64,000 nt of DNA from Mucilaginibacter sp. cycad4. GTDB taxonomy: Bacteria; Bacteroidota; Bacteroidia; Sphingobacteriales; Sphingobacteriaceae. A program made the position numbers and the translations under genes. The stretch is taken from the NCBI RefSeq assembly GCF_034263275.1, contig NZ_CP139559.1, forward strand, positions 1,736,001 to 1,800,000, written 5' to 3'. Shown piece after piece: positions 45,862 through 55,273 of the stretch. Below the pieces are notes generated by a model, which saw only the letters and a program-made list of their open reading frames with translations, searched no databases and was not told where the DNA came from. Positions within the stretch are counted from its first letter, which is position 1; every line of letters begins with the position of its first letter.

Positions 45862-48066
45862 TTGAAAAAGAGTTTCCCTGTATACAGACAATTAGATCAA
45901 ATGGATTGCGGCCCGACATGTTTGAGAATGATTGCCAAATACTATGGTAAACATTATCCGTTAAAGACCTTAAGGGAATTTTCTTATTTAACCCGCAATG
46001 GGGTTTCATTTAAAGGAATAAGTGAAGCTGCTGAAAAAGTTGGATTTAAAACCCTGGGGACGAGATTAACTTTCGATCAATTGGATGAAGATGTAACGCT
46101 TCCATGTATACTGTATTGGAACAGGAATCACTTTGTTGTATTACCCCCGCAAGACTACGATAGGAACGATGCCAGTAAGAAAATATCAATAGTCGATCCC
46201 GCAATTGGCTTGGTTAAGGTTGATAAAAAACAGTTTTTGAAAAGTTGGTCGGTACAAGATGGAAACTGTGGCTTTGCGCTGTTATTGGAACCAACAAATG
46301 ATTTTTACGTTTTAGAAGGAGAGGAAGAGAAATCCCCCAGCTTGGCCTTCCTGGTTCGCTACCTAAAACCTTACAAAAAGCTTTTATTTCAGCTAATTGC
46401 CGGAATGCTGGTGGGGAGTATCTTAACCCTGATCATTCCTTTTTTGACGCAAAGTTTAGTTGATGTGGGGATCAATCAGCATAACCTCGATTTTATATAC
46501 CTGATTTTTATTGCTCAAATTGTATTGTTTTTCGGCAATACAGCTATAGAGGTACTGCGGGGCTGGATAATATTACATATAAGCGCCAGGATAAATATTT
46601 CGATCGTATCCGATTTTCTCGTTAAATTGATGCGGCTTCCAATCCGCTTTTTCGATACGAAAATGGTTGGCGATATCACTCAAAGGATTTCTGATCATAC
46701 CCGGATAGAGTTGTTTTTAACAGGAACGTCGTTGAACACCTTGTTCTCCTTAATAAGCATGGTGGTATTTTTAACTGTACTTGCAATTTACAGCATACCT
46801 ATATTTCTGATTTTTCTTGTCGGCTCTATAATTTCTCTCGGATGGATCATCGTGTTTTTAAAGAAAAGGAGGAACCTGGACTACGCACGTTTTCAGAACC
46901 TGAGTGAAAATCAGAATAGCCTGTATGAGATTATCACCGGCATGCAGGATATCAAAATGAACAATAGCGAAATTCAGCACCGGTGGGATTGGGAGCGCCT
47001 GCAGATGAAGCTTTTTAAAATTAATATCTCTAATTTAAGCTTGTCGCAGTCGCAAAATGTAGGCTTTAACCTTCTTACGCAATTTAAAAATATTTTAATA
47101 TCGTTTGTTGCCGCCAAAGAAACCTTGGCTGGAAATATATCCCTGGGTATGATGCTGAGTGTATCCTATATCATTGGCCAGCTTAATTCTCCTATAGGCC
47201 AGATCTTATCTTTTATACAAAATTTTCAGGATGCGAAAATAAGTATGGAAAGGCTAAATGAAATTCACGACCAAAAAGAGGAGGAAGCTTCAGACGAATA
47301 TATTAGCCCGGTGTTGGATAGCGAGGCTAAAATGGATTTACATGTTAAGAATTTAACTTTTCAGTACGGAGGCCCCGGCTCTCCATTAATTTTAGATGAT
47401 TTGACTTTTACTATTCCGTTCGGTAAAACAACCGCGATAGTTGGCGAAAGCGGCAGCGGTAAGAGTACCTTAATGAAAATCCTGTTGAAGTTTTATCAGC
47501 CAACACAGGGAGAGCTATTTCTTGGCGATATACCTGTAGATAAATTATCTCATAAATGGTGGAGAAACCAGTGCAGTACTGTTATGGCCGAAGGGTTTAT
47601 TTTCTCTAATACCATTAGTCAGAACATTACCGTTAAAGAGAATTTTGATGAGGAGCGATTATGGGAGGCTATTCGTGGGGCAAATCTGGAGGAATTTATC
47701 AATAGTTTGCCATTAGGTATTTCAACAAAAATTGGGGCCACCGGCAATGGTATAAGCTCTGGCCAAAAGCAAAGGATCCTGATTGCACGGGCAATTTATC
47801 GAAACCCAAACTTTTTATTCCTGGATGAAGCTACAAGCGCATTGGATTCTAACAATGAGAGCGAAATTATTGACAACCTGGAAACATTTTCTCAGGGCCG
47901 TACTGTTTTAGTAATTGCCCATAGGTTGAGTACAGTAAAAAAAGCCGAACAGATCATTGTTTTACGAAAAGGACGGTTAATAGAACAAGGGACGCACTTA
48001 GCCTTAATTGAAAAGCAGGGTGCGTATTACGAATTAGTTAGAAATCAACTTGAATTAGCTACTTAA
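45862..48066 (+). CDS. Peptidase-containing ABC exporter (LanT/C39 type)
   Basis: 734 residues. The start is TTG at 45862; no ATG exists between the upstream in-frame stop at 45835 and this point. N-terminal C39 peptidase: Gln10, catalytic Cys16 in MDCGPTC, His90 in RNHFVVL, Asp112 in IVDPAIG. Then six membrane helices (about 165-450) and an ATPase domain with Walker A GESGSGKST near 527, signature ISSGQKQR and Walker B FLFLDEATSALD. It should cut the precursor after Gly-Gly and export the core to the periplasm. It follows the first GT25-like gene by 60 bases and precedes the HlyD-like gene by 2. Confidence 0.95.
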   Translation: MKKSFPVYRQLDQMDCGPTCLRMIAKYYGKHYPLKTLREFSYLTRNGVSFKGISEAAEKVGFKTLGTRLTFDQLDEDVTLPCILYWNRNHFVVLPPQDYDRNDASKKISIVDPAIGLVKVDKKQFLKSWSVQDGNCGFALLLEPTNDFYVLEGEEEKSPSLAFLVRYLKPYKKLLFQLIAGMLVGSILTLIIPFLTQSLVDVGINQHNLDFIYLIFIAQIVLFFGNTAIEVLRGWIILHISARINISIVSDFLVKLMRLPIRFFDTKMVGDITQRISDHTRIELFLTGTSLNTLFSLISMVVFLTVLAIYSIPIFLIFLVGSIISLGWIIVFLKKRRNLDYARFQNLSENQNSLYEIITGMQDIKMNNSEIQHRWDWERLQMKLFKINISNLSLSQSQNVGFNLLTQFKNILISFVAAKETLAGNISLGMMLSVSYIIGQLNSPIGQILSFIQNFQDAKISMERLNEIHDQKEEEASDEYISPVLDSEAKMDLHVKNLTFQYGGPGSPLILDDLTFTIPFGKTTAIVGESGSGKSTLMKILLKFYQPTQGELFLGDIPVDKLSHKWWRNQCSTVMAEGFIFSNTISQNITVKENFDEERLWEAIRGANLEEFINSLPLGISTKIGATGNGISSGQKQRILIARAIYRNPNFLFLDEATSALDSNNESEIIDNLETFSQGRTVLVIAHRLSTVKKAEQIIVLRKGRLIEQGTHLALIEKQGAYYELVRNQLELAT

Positions 48067-48068
48067 AA

Positions 48069-48578
48069 ATGCCGGAATTTGAAACCCGCAATATAGGAGA
48101 CCAGGAAACGGATGACTTTATAAAAGCACCACCCCGTTGGTTGATACGAAACGGAATGATCTTGATGATCGTCGTTTTTATTATTTTAATAGTTGGCGCT
48201 TATTTTATGCCATACCCGGATACTATTGAAGGTAAGGGTGTTATCAGGGCATATCAATCGTCTCTTAATACTTATAGTTATTCAATTCAGGTTGATGTTT
48301 TACCCGCTAAAGCCACTTACATTAAAAAAGGGCAGCAATGTTTTATAAAAGTTGAAGAATACCCATATCAGAAATATGGATTGTTAACCGGTACGGTTTC
48401 TGAAATAAATAATCTACATAACGATTCGGCATACACCGTGAACATATCTATCGGTAAAAAACTGCTAACAACAAAAATGTTGCAAATTCCAGATAAACCT
48501 AAATATTTTATAGACGCAAGTATTGTTATCCGGCATCGGAGGCTTTTAGATAGATTGATTTCCAGGCACAGTGATTAA
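48069..48578 (+). CDS. HlyD-like exporter accessory protein lacking lipoyl and hairpin domains
   Basis: 169 residues. The start matches full-length Bacteroidota bacteriocin-type HlyD proteins: an acidic cytoplasmic tail, APPRWLIRNGM, a transmembrane helix at about 28-47, then PDTIEGKGVI at 50-59. The sequence then jumps to the beta-barrel end (IKKGQQCFIKVEEYPYQKYGLLTGTVSEI) and the C-terminal RRLLDRLISR. The lipoyl motif and the coiled-coil hairpin, together roughly 250 residues in relatives, are missing. The frame is intact, so this looks like a clean internal deletion fixed in evolution rather than a pseudogene. It cannot reach a TolC, and none is encoded in the locus. Confidence 0.8.
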   Translation: MPEFETRNIGDQETDDFIKAPPRWLIRNGMILMIVVFIILIVGAYFMPYPDTIEGKGVIRAYQSSLNTYSYSIQVDVLPAKATYIKKGQQCFIKVEEYPYQKYGLLTGTVSEINNLHNDSAYTVNISIGKKLLTTKMLQIPDKPKYFIDASIVIRHRRLLDRLISRHSD

Positions 48579-48589
48579 ACATCGATTTT

Positions 48590-49936
48590 ATGGATAAAAT
48601 TATAAATTTTGATAATAATAGATTTACAACTATTGTTTTACAAAAAAATGGTACCCACGCATTACAGCACCAGTTTGAAAACCGCGAAGAGTTTTGTTGT
48701 CAGTTAATCGATTTGGAAGCTGAAAGTTATCACTTTGAGGTACTGAACTCAATAAAGCAGATCTTAAAAGATCCTGTACAATGTGAAAAGGATTTCCTGA
48801 TACTTTGTCTTAACGATCACGAATTTAGCGAAGATTACAACGCTATAACTTTTGATGAAAGCATCAAAAGGGCGGAAGCGTTAGAAGCCGATGTTCTGGT
48901 ACCCGGTTTATCTTATTTTTGCTGTTCTATCCCAATTAATGAAAACCTATCATGGGTAGAATCAATAGAGTCTGCGCAATTTATCGTAATATTCAAGCGG
49001 TTTTATCAAACGCTTCGGGCATCACTTACAATACCCAACGAATATATTCAATCGCGAATATCCAGGTTAAGCCAAAATAAGATAGTTCTAACTCCGTTTT
49101 TCTCAATTAATAAAAATATAAATTCGAACGGCCAGATAGAGAACAATGACAGTTCTGATAACAATAAAAATAGTTCTGTCCTCAGAAAACTAAAACTATC
49201 TGATACAATATATCAGTATTATGGAAACCTGCAAAACTTGGTAGAAAGCACCAATTCGACGCCACCCGATGATGAATTCTCCATTCCAACCTATGTCATT
49301 AATTTACCGGAAAGAGATGACCGGCGTTCACATATCATTAAACAGTTTCAAGATCGGTCTGAATTTGATTTTAAAATTATAGAAGCACACAGGCACTCCA
49401 TTGGCGCCATTGGCCTTTGGATCACTATACGGAAAATTATAAAATTAGCTATAGAAAATGACGACGATGTAATTATAATCTGTGAAGATGATCATGAATT
49501 TACGGATGATTATGCTAAACATGAACTACTCAAAAATATCTTTGAAGGGTTTCAACAAAATATAGATTATATAAATGGAGGAACAAGTTCAATCAATGTT
49601 GTGGTACCCGTATCGAGAACCCGATTTTGGGTCGATTTAACCAGGGCTACACAGTTTATGATAATATATAAACGGCTTTTTGAAAAAATATTGAGTTATG
49701 AATTTTCAAAGGATGTGGTAGCTGATATTGTGTTGTCAAACCTGGCCGAAAACAAAATGATTTTATTCCCATTTATTTCTAAACAACACAACTTTGGTTA
49801 TTCGGATGTTACGCCACAGCACAAAATGGATACTGATTTGGTTGATATCATGTTTTCGAATACCGAGAGAAGGTTATCGCAAATCAAAAACGCTTTTGAA
49901 AAATATAACAGTTTAGAACAAAAAAGCATATTTTAA
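48590..49936 (+). CDS. Tandem GT25-like protein B (first domain degenerate, second intact)
   Basis: 448 residues, two related domains in the reverse order of the protein at 44530-45801. Domain 1 (about 10-175) has LCLNDHEF (72-79) in place of CEDDHEF and lacks the INLxxR start. A polar Asn/Ser linker (178-196) follows. Domain 2 (about 231-425) has YVINLPERDDRR at 235-246 and intact CEDDHEF at 298-304, plus FGYSDVTP near the end, shared with the intact half of the other protein. So each protein carries one probable active and one probable inactive copy. Last gene of the plus-strand run; 11 bases after the HlyD-like gene. Confidence 0.7.
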   Translation: MDKIINFDNNRFTTIVLQKNGTHALQHQFENREEFCCQLIDLEAESYHFEVLNSIKQILKDPVQCEKDFLILCLNDHEFSEDYNAITFDESIKRAEALEADVLVPGLSYFCCSIPINENLSWVESIESAQFIVIFKRFYQTLRASLTIPNEYIQSRISRLSQNKIVLTPFFSINKNINSNGQIENNDSSDNNKNSSVLRKLKLSDTIYQYYGNLQNLVESTNSTPPDDEFSIPTYVINLPERDDRRSHIIKQFQDRSEFDFKIIEAHRHSIGAIGLWITIRKIIKLAIENDDDVIIICEDDHEFTDDYAKHELLKNIFEGFQQNIDYINGGTSSINVVVPVSRTRFWVDLTRATQFMIIYKRLFEKILSYEFSKDVVADIVLSNLAENKMILFPFISKQHNFGYSDVTPQHKMDTDLVDIMFSNTERRLSQIKNAFEKYNSLEQKSIF

Positions 49937-50008
49937 AATGACATCTGGGGGGCCGATAAAAAAGTTATTGTACTACCGGTAAGTTTGGGCTTTATAATAA
50001 GTGTTACT

Positions 50009-50665
50009 CTATTGCATCCAGGTATGCAACCAGTAATGAATTAGTGGTTGTGTAATAACCTTTTCAGGCAATTCTCTAATTTCCCAATAATCATAAGCCA
50101 TTAAATCTTTAACTTGTATAATGCTTTGAGATGAATTAGCATGTGTTTTTAAGGTGTCCCGCATTCTGAATGGTCCGGAATAGGCTGGTGTATTCAACAG
50201 CTCCCTTTGCCCCGAGTTATATAATCCTACAATATCTTCACATAAACTCAGCAAATACGGTTCATTTGGGAGAGCGGCAAATGTTTCGGATGCAAGAGTG
50301 TCATTTAACGGGTCAATAACCAAAAAACCACGCGGGTTTTTATCGCTTAACTCCAGGTATTTGTCGGGTGAAAGTAACTCCACATCCCAATCCATATAGT
50401 GGCCGCCAAAATGATAAATAATCAGGTAGCGCGCTATATCCGCGGCTTCTCCGTGGTTTCTTGCATTTTTGAATGCATCTAAAGCAAATGAATAGCGTTC
50501 CTTCAGAAATTCCTCAATCAAATCATCGTTCCATATTCTTATTTCATATCCGGATTTTTTTATTACGTGCCAGGATTGCAGGCATTTATCTATTTGTAGG
50601 GTTGTTTTTTTCCCAACAATCTGATGCAGTACTTTTGGTACAGAACTAAATTTTTTTGTAATCAT
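50009..50665 (-). CDS. GT32-like glycosyltransferase with DxD motif
   Basis: 218 residues from ATG at 50665; the open frame extends to a TTG at 50701, but the internal ATG gives the expected start before VPKVLHQIVG. Family marks: PKVLHQI at 10-15, a YEIRIWND segment at 40-47, and AADIARYLIIYHFGGHYMDWDVELL with the metal-binding Asp92-x-Asp94. These are the features of the capsule/OCH1-type sugar transferases (Gly_transf_sug). It runs towards the lanthipeptide genes (convergent, 72 bases from the GT25-like gene) and follows the LytTR regulator gene by under 40 bases. Confidence 0.85.
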   Translation of the reverse strand: MITKKFSSVPKVLHQIVGKKTTLQIDKCLQSWHVIKKSGYEIRIWNDDLIEEFLKERYSFALDAFKNARNHGEAADIARYLIIYHFGGHYMDWDVELLSPDKYLELSDKNPRGFLVIDPLNDTLASETFAALPNEPYLLSLCEDIVGLYNSGQRELLNTPAYSGPFRMRDTLKTHANSSQSIIQVKDLMAYDYWEIRELPEKVITQPLIHYWLHTWMQ

Positions 50666-50701
50666 GATTTCCGTTACTAAATAGCGATATTCATCGTGCA
50701 A

Positions 50702-51436
50702 TTAATTCTGTACTGTATCATTTCGCAGTTTATAATCAGTAGAGATTCCAAGTCGTTTGTATAACTCGGCTTTATATTGTTTCCCGATTGGGATATCTTC
50801 GATACCACTTTTCATTTTGATATGACTTCCTCCCACTATTTTGGCAAAATCAAGGTTAACAATATAAGATTTTTGAACCCTAAGAAACTGCCTGGCTGAG
50901 TCCAGAGATCGTTCTATGTCCGAAATCTTTCGCCAAATAATATATTCTTTTTCCCTGGTTGCAATTCTGATATAGTCTTTATCACTCTTAATAAAAAATA
51001 TATCGTCATATGGCATAATGATGTTTGAGTTCCGATCCTTAAATATCAGAGATTTCCTATCATGTAAATGGGGTTTTCCGGCATCCAATAAAACCCGCGC
51101 TTTATTTATAGATTTAAGTAGCCTATCCTCCTTAAATGGCTTCATGATATAAGCAAGCACATCCAACTCAAAACTTTCAATAGCGTAACTTGGGTTTTCT
51201 GTAACAAAAATAAATAGGGGAGTTTTTTTTAGACTTTTCAAAAATGAAAGCCCGCCCACATCGGACATCTGGAAATCACAAAAAATGAGATCTACTTTTT
51301 CAGAAGTAATTAGAGGCTTGGCATCTAAAACATTGTTAAATATACCCAGTACTTGCAGGTCACCTATTTGTTTTAAATGGTTAAACAAAGTGCTTTGAGC
51401 CAACTTTTCCTCGTCGATTACAATACAATTTATCAT
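50702..51436 (-). CDS. Orphan LytTR-family response regulator
   Basis: 244 residues. Receiver domain with DEE at 8-10, Asp54 in LIFCDFQM and Lys99 in IMKPF; LytTR DNA-binding domain from about 128 (DDIFFIKSDKDYIRIAT, FLRVQKSYIVNLDFAKIV). No histidine kinase gene is adjacent. It heads a two-gene run with the GT32-like gene and sits next to the lanthipeptide genes, so it may regulate them; this is inference. Its upstream region is a 1.1-kb gene-free interval. Confidence 0.9.
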   Translation of the reverse strand: MINCIVIDEEKLAQSTLFNHLKQIGDLQVLGIFNNVLDAKPLITSEKVDLIFCDFQMSDVGGLSFLKSLKKTPLFIFVTENPSYAIESFELDVLAYIMKPFKEDRLLKSINKARVLLDAGKPHLHDRKSLIFKDRNSNIIMPYDDIFFIKSDKDYIRIATREKEYIIWRKISDIERSLDSARQFLRVQKSYIVNLDFAKIVGGSHIKMKSGIEDIPIGKQYKAELYKRLGISTDYKLRNDTVQN

Positions 51437-52596
51437 GATTTTGTAGCAGTTTTATCGAGCGTCAATTGGACGTCGTAATTCAAGTGAGTTAACGTAGTTC
51501 TGGATTTTGAATATTCAATCCTCTTTCAATACAATATATTTCACCAATGGGAATTTCACGAATTCGTTATAATCTCAAATAGAATCTTTAAATCGGCTCC
51601 TTCTGTAATTTTCATGAAAAGAAAACGGATATGTGACCGGCAGTTAAAAAAGTGAATATTGGTTTTTGACAATTTAATTGTAATCATAGGTTTAAGTTAT
51701 TTAAGTTGTACTTTATTGTTTTGTACTTACCTGGAATCTGAATGCTTCGTTTATAAGTCACTCACAGGTATTAATTGTTATAATTGATCGTTATATCATT
51801 CTCTTTTGTTTTTATGATTAATATCTGTAATTTGTTATGTCATTGTGAAAATGAAGGTTTGGGTTTATAATTTCTCTTTAAGTGTTACCTACTGCAAAAT
51901 AATTTCTTACTGATACTGGTCACGACAATTTTGCCAGAACCTCCATCTTTTTAGAAATGATTATAGAGAACTTTGTAATATAAAAATACCACGCACGATT
52001 AATAGTCAATACATAAAAGTATGCTGATTATCAAATAATAACCTCTGATAAGGTTTTCTCTCCTGTCTCATGCAGGTTCAATTAAAATCAATATTTTGAT
52101 TTTTCAGTCCATTCAGGTTATAGGGTTTAACCTTTCATGAAATTATTTTTTACATAAAGGTTATTAGCCGAAATTCCCAAAATTACCTGTCTGAATACGT
52201 TGAACCAATCAAGTCTACTCAATGATTTTATCAAATATAAATATATATATTTATCCATCAATAAAAATTTGTAATTATCATATAATATATGTAACGTTGA
52301 TAAACTAACAAAATTATTCAACTCATTATGGTATTGGTTAAAGGCAATTTGTTCTTCTTATTAACGAAACTCTTTTCGATAAAATCATCAATCTTGAAAA
52401 AAATGTGAAAGTGAAATGTTGACATTACCTTTCGTAAAGGTTAAATTAAATTAGCTTAACTTGCGAAAACCGAGTTCGGCAGCAGAGAAAATATAGGTTG
52501 TTAAGATATGTTTTTGGCGTTCCTTAGTTGCATAATATAATGCCTAAATCAACTTGCAGGATTGCCCCAATCAATTAAAATAACAGAGACTTCCCT
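51437..52596. other. Very AT-rich divergent intergenic region
   Basis: About 1160 bases without a supportable gene. The 64-codon minus-strand frame at 52127-52321 is composed mostly of AT-rich codons and has no family resemblance. No perfect TAnnTTTG box with a proper -33 partner was found. Promoters for both the LytTR gene and the glycosyltransferase gene at 52597 must lie here. I looked for a second lanthipeptide leader and saw none. Confidence 0.5.
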
Positions 52597-53706
52597 ATGA
52601 GCGAAACAGCCCAGCAAAGCTTTTACCAGATAAAAGGTGAATTAAGCGTAGAAGAAATTTGCCAACTAAAAGAAGAATGGAAAAGGCAGGTGACTAAACC
52701 CAGTCAATTTTTGGGTCAAAAGGTAGGTGAAGGAAAGGGTATAGTAATCAGTGCCGGTGGTTTGAGATACTTTACATCTGCGTGGGTATTGATAAATACT
52801 TTGCGAAATTTTGGTTGCAATTTGCCGATAGAAATTTGGTTTCATGGAAACGAAATTAGTAGGGGAATGAAGAGACAATTGGCTAAATTGGGGGTTCAAT
52901 GCAAAGACCTGAGGCAGTTTATGGACAATGCTCCTCATGGTTTTTTAATGAAGCCGCTTTCTATCCTTTATAGTAGTTTTCAAGAGGTCCTGTTTTTGGA
53001 TGCTGATAATAATTGTGTAAAAGATCCCACTTATCTTTTTGAAAATGCCGCGTATAAAAAGCATGGATGTATGTTTTGGCCGGATTACTGGCAAACCTCA
53101 GTAACAAATCCTATTTGGGAGATTTTGGAAATTGAATATTCTAAGTCGTATGAACAAGATAGTGGGCAAATATTAATTGACAAAGCAAAATCCTGGAACC
53201 AGCTACAACTCTGCGCCTATTTTAATATGAGGAGAGATGTGTATTATAAATTTTTGTATGGAGATAAGGATACATTCAGGTTTGCATGGTTGGCTTTAGG
53301 AACCCCATATTACATGATTGAACATGCTGCCGGTACCTGTGGATATAAAGATAATCGGGACAATTCCTTTAACGGTACTACGATGGTACAGCATGACACC
53401 GATAACGAGATAATATTTTTGCATAGAAACCTGCTGAAATGGGATATAACACTCAAAGATGAAAGCATATGGCAAACGATAAAAGTTTTTACAAAAAACG
53501 CTAAAGAAAAAAAGCATTATTTTAAACGGAGTATGAACAAACATCATGCAATTGACATAGGAGGCGAAATAGAAGAGAAGTCGTTCGATGCAGTGTTCCC
53601 TGGTTTTGAGCAGGAGTGTCTGAATATATTAAATAAGTTAAGGGTGTCGCGTTTTTATAAAAATGAACTTTTGAATTATTATTTTCATGTTAACCGGTTC
53701 TCCTGA
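52597..53706 (+). CDS. Glycosyltransferase resembling eukaryotic-type mannosyltransferases (GT71-like)
   Basis: 369 residues. GKGIVISAGGLRYFTSAWVLINTLR at 46-70 and LPIEIWFHGNE, then PLSILYSSFQEVLFLDADNNCVKDP with the DxD at 135-137, and MFWPDYW further on. This arrangement matches the putative alpha-mannosyltransferase (MNN1/GT71) group. No signal peptide is seen. Sugar and acceptor are unknown. It is followed by a FkbM-type methyltransferase 73 bases later, a pairing typical of surface glycan or glycopeptide decoration. Whether it belongs to the lanthipeptide locus is open. Confidence 0.75.
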   Translation: MSETAQQSFYQIKGELSVEEICQLKEEWKRQVTKPSQFLGQKVGEGKGIVISAGGLRYFTSAWVLINTLRNFGCNLPIEIWFHGNEISRGMKRQLAKLGVQCKDLRQFMDNAPHGFLMKPLSILYSSFQEVLFLDADNNCVKDPTYLFENAAYKKHGCMFWPDYWQTSVTNPIWEILEIEYSKSYEQDSGQILIDKAKSWNQLQLCAYFNMRRDVYYKFLYGDKDTFRFAWLALGTPYYMIEHAAGTCGYKDNRDNSFNGTTMVQHDTDNEIIFLHRNLLKWDITLKDESIWQTIKVFTKNAKEKKHYFKRSMNKHHAIDIGGEIEEKSFDAVFPGFEQECLNILNKLRVSRFYKNELLNYYFHVNRFS

Positions 53707-53779
53707 ATTTACCGATCATTTTTGATCACAATTATAGCTTTTCATTACCACAGTCACTAGCTGGCCTATACTACCACAA

Positions 53780-54727
53780 ATGACAACGAGACTACAACAA
53801 GCCATAGATATAATTCAGAAAATGCCCGATGAGGCTGTAAACAAGTTACTGGATATCATTGATCCATTGATCAAATATGGAGAACACGCAAATGGTACCG
53901 GTGAAGACCAGCAACGAAATTTTTTGAGAATGCTTGAGTTTGGAAGTTTAACAAGATCGGTTGTAGGGGGATTTGCTTATTCTATAATCGTAAATGGCCA
54001 AAATGGCGTATATGCAGTTGACCCGGAGGATGCCGTAGTTGGTAAGTCGTTACGGTTTACAGGAAACTACAGTTCGGGTGAAGTTAAGCGGATAGAAAAA
54101 CTTGTCAATGCCGATAGCCACGTTTTAGTAGTGGGCGCTCATATAGGTACGCTGGTTGTACCGATTGCCAAAATAGCTGAACATGTTACGGCAATAGAGG
54201 CCAATCCAAATACTTTTCAATTGTTAGAACTCAATTTGGCATTAAATGATCTGGAAAATTGTCGTGCGATTAATATCGCTGCCGGAGAAGCTCCCGGAAC
54301 CATAAATTTTCTGCAAAACAGGATCAATTCCGGGGGAAGCAAAAGAAAGCCTTTACATGATGACATCATGTATTATTATGATAATCCGAAAGAAATAACT
54401 ATAGAAGCAAACACCTTAGATCGGCTCTTAGTTAATGAACAATATGATTTGATTATTATGGATTTAGAAGGTTCAGAATATTTTGCGCTAAAAGGAATGG
54501 CTTCTATTTTAGAGAAAACCAAAATGCTGGTCATCGAATTTGTACCACATCACCTCAAAAATGTAAGCGGTATTACTGTAGAAATGTTTTTGGGGTTACT
54601 TGATAAATTCAAATATCTGACTATTCCTTCGTTGGAAATTAAACTACCGGTAGCTGATTGCTTGGAAACCCTTAAATACATGTATGACAATGGATATTGT
54701 GATGATGGATTGATTTTTGAGAAATAA
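53780..54727 (+). CDS. FkbM-family methyltransferase
   Basis: 315 residues. A leading helical part of about 110 residues is followed by a Rossmann methyltransferase domain: VLVVGAHIGTLVVPIAKIAEHVTAIEANP (about 110-140, SAM-binding GxHxG), the NIAAGEAPGTINF strand, and LIIMDLEGSEYFALKGM, a signature of FkbM proteins. They O-methylate sugars or small acceptors. Likely co-expressed with the preceding glycosyltransferase. Confidence 0.85.
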   Translation: MTTRLQQAIDIIQKMPDEAVNKLLDIIDPLIKYGEHANGTGEDQQRNFLRMLEFGSLTRSVVGGFAYSIIVNGQNGVYAVDPEDAVVGKSLRFTGNYSSGEVKRIEKLVNADSHVLVVGAHIGTLVVPIAKIAEHVTAIEANPNTFQLLELNLALNDLENCRAINIAAGEAPGTINFLQNRINSGGSKRKPLHDDIMYYYDNPKEITIEANTLDRLLVNEQYDLIIMDLEGSEYFALKGMASILEKTKMLVIEFVPHHLKNVSGITVEMFLGLLDKFKYLTIPSLEIKLPVADCLETLKYMYDNGYCDDGLIFEK

Positions 54728-55273
54728 TAGATCATATGTGAAATTTGCAGCGTTCAAAATGCCCTTTTTTTGTACATTTTAGTGTTTTTAGTGAAAGGCA
54801 CTGGCATCGTAAATCTGGACAAAGCCAGGACTTGCATAATTCTTTTTGTTGAACTTCACGTAAACGAGCTTTGAAAACCATAGGTTGCTATGGGCATTAG
54901 ATTGAAAAGATCAACGTAAGGATTTGTTCCAGCAAGCAAAAGCAAACCGCCTAAGCTTGAAATGAACGCTTATTGTAATTTTTTTGTTATTTAAAGATCA
55001 TCGTTCGATTCGCTCAGCACTTCACCAACAGAGCCGTGTGCCCTTCGAGAAAAGAATTGACTTGGACGGGTTTAAAGATTCAGCCTTGATGAATCGTTTT
55101 GGACGTGTTTCCTTCATCGGACTTGTTAGCCAGATGAGTTAAACCATTTGAAGACGTTTGCTGGAATTTTCAGTCTACCCTAATGGCCTCGAACTTGTAA
55201 ATAATATTAAATAACAAATTTTTCTGTTTCCGTGCTCGACAGCGTATAGTTCACATGCAATAATTTTTACCGG

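Noticed and set aside
48069..48578. Reading the HlyD-like gene as a pseudogene
   Set aside because: Both ends of the family are in one intact frame with normal gene spacing, so a functional short form is more likely than decay.
52127..52321. 64-codon minus-strand frame in the AT-rich gap
   Set aside because: Dominated by AT-rich codons; no motif, no promoter, not a lanthipeptide leader.
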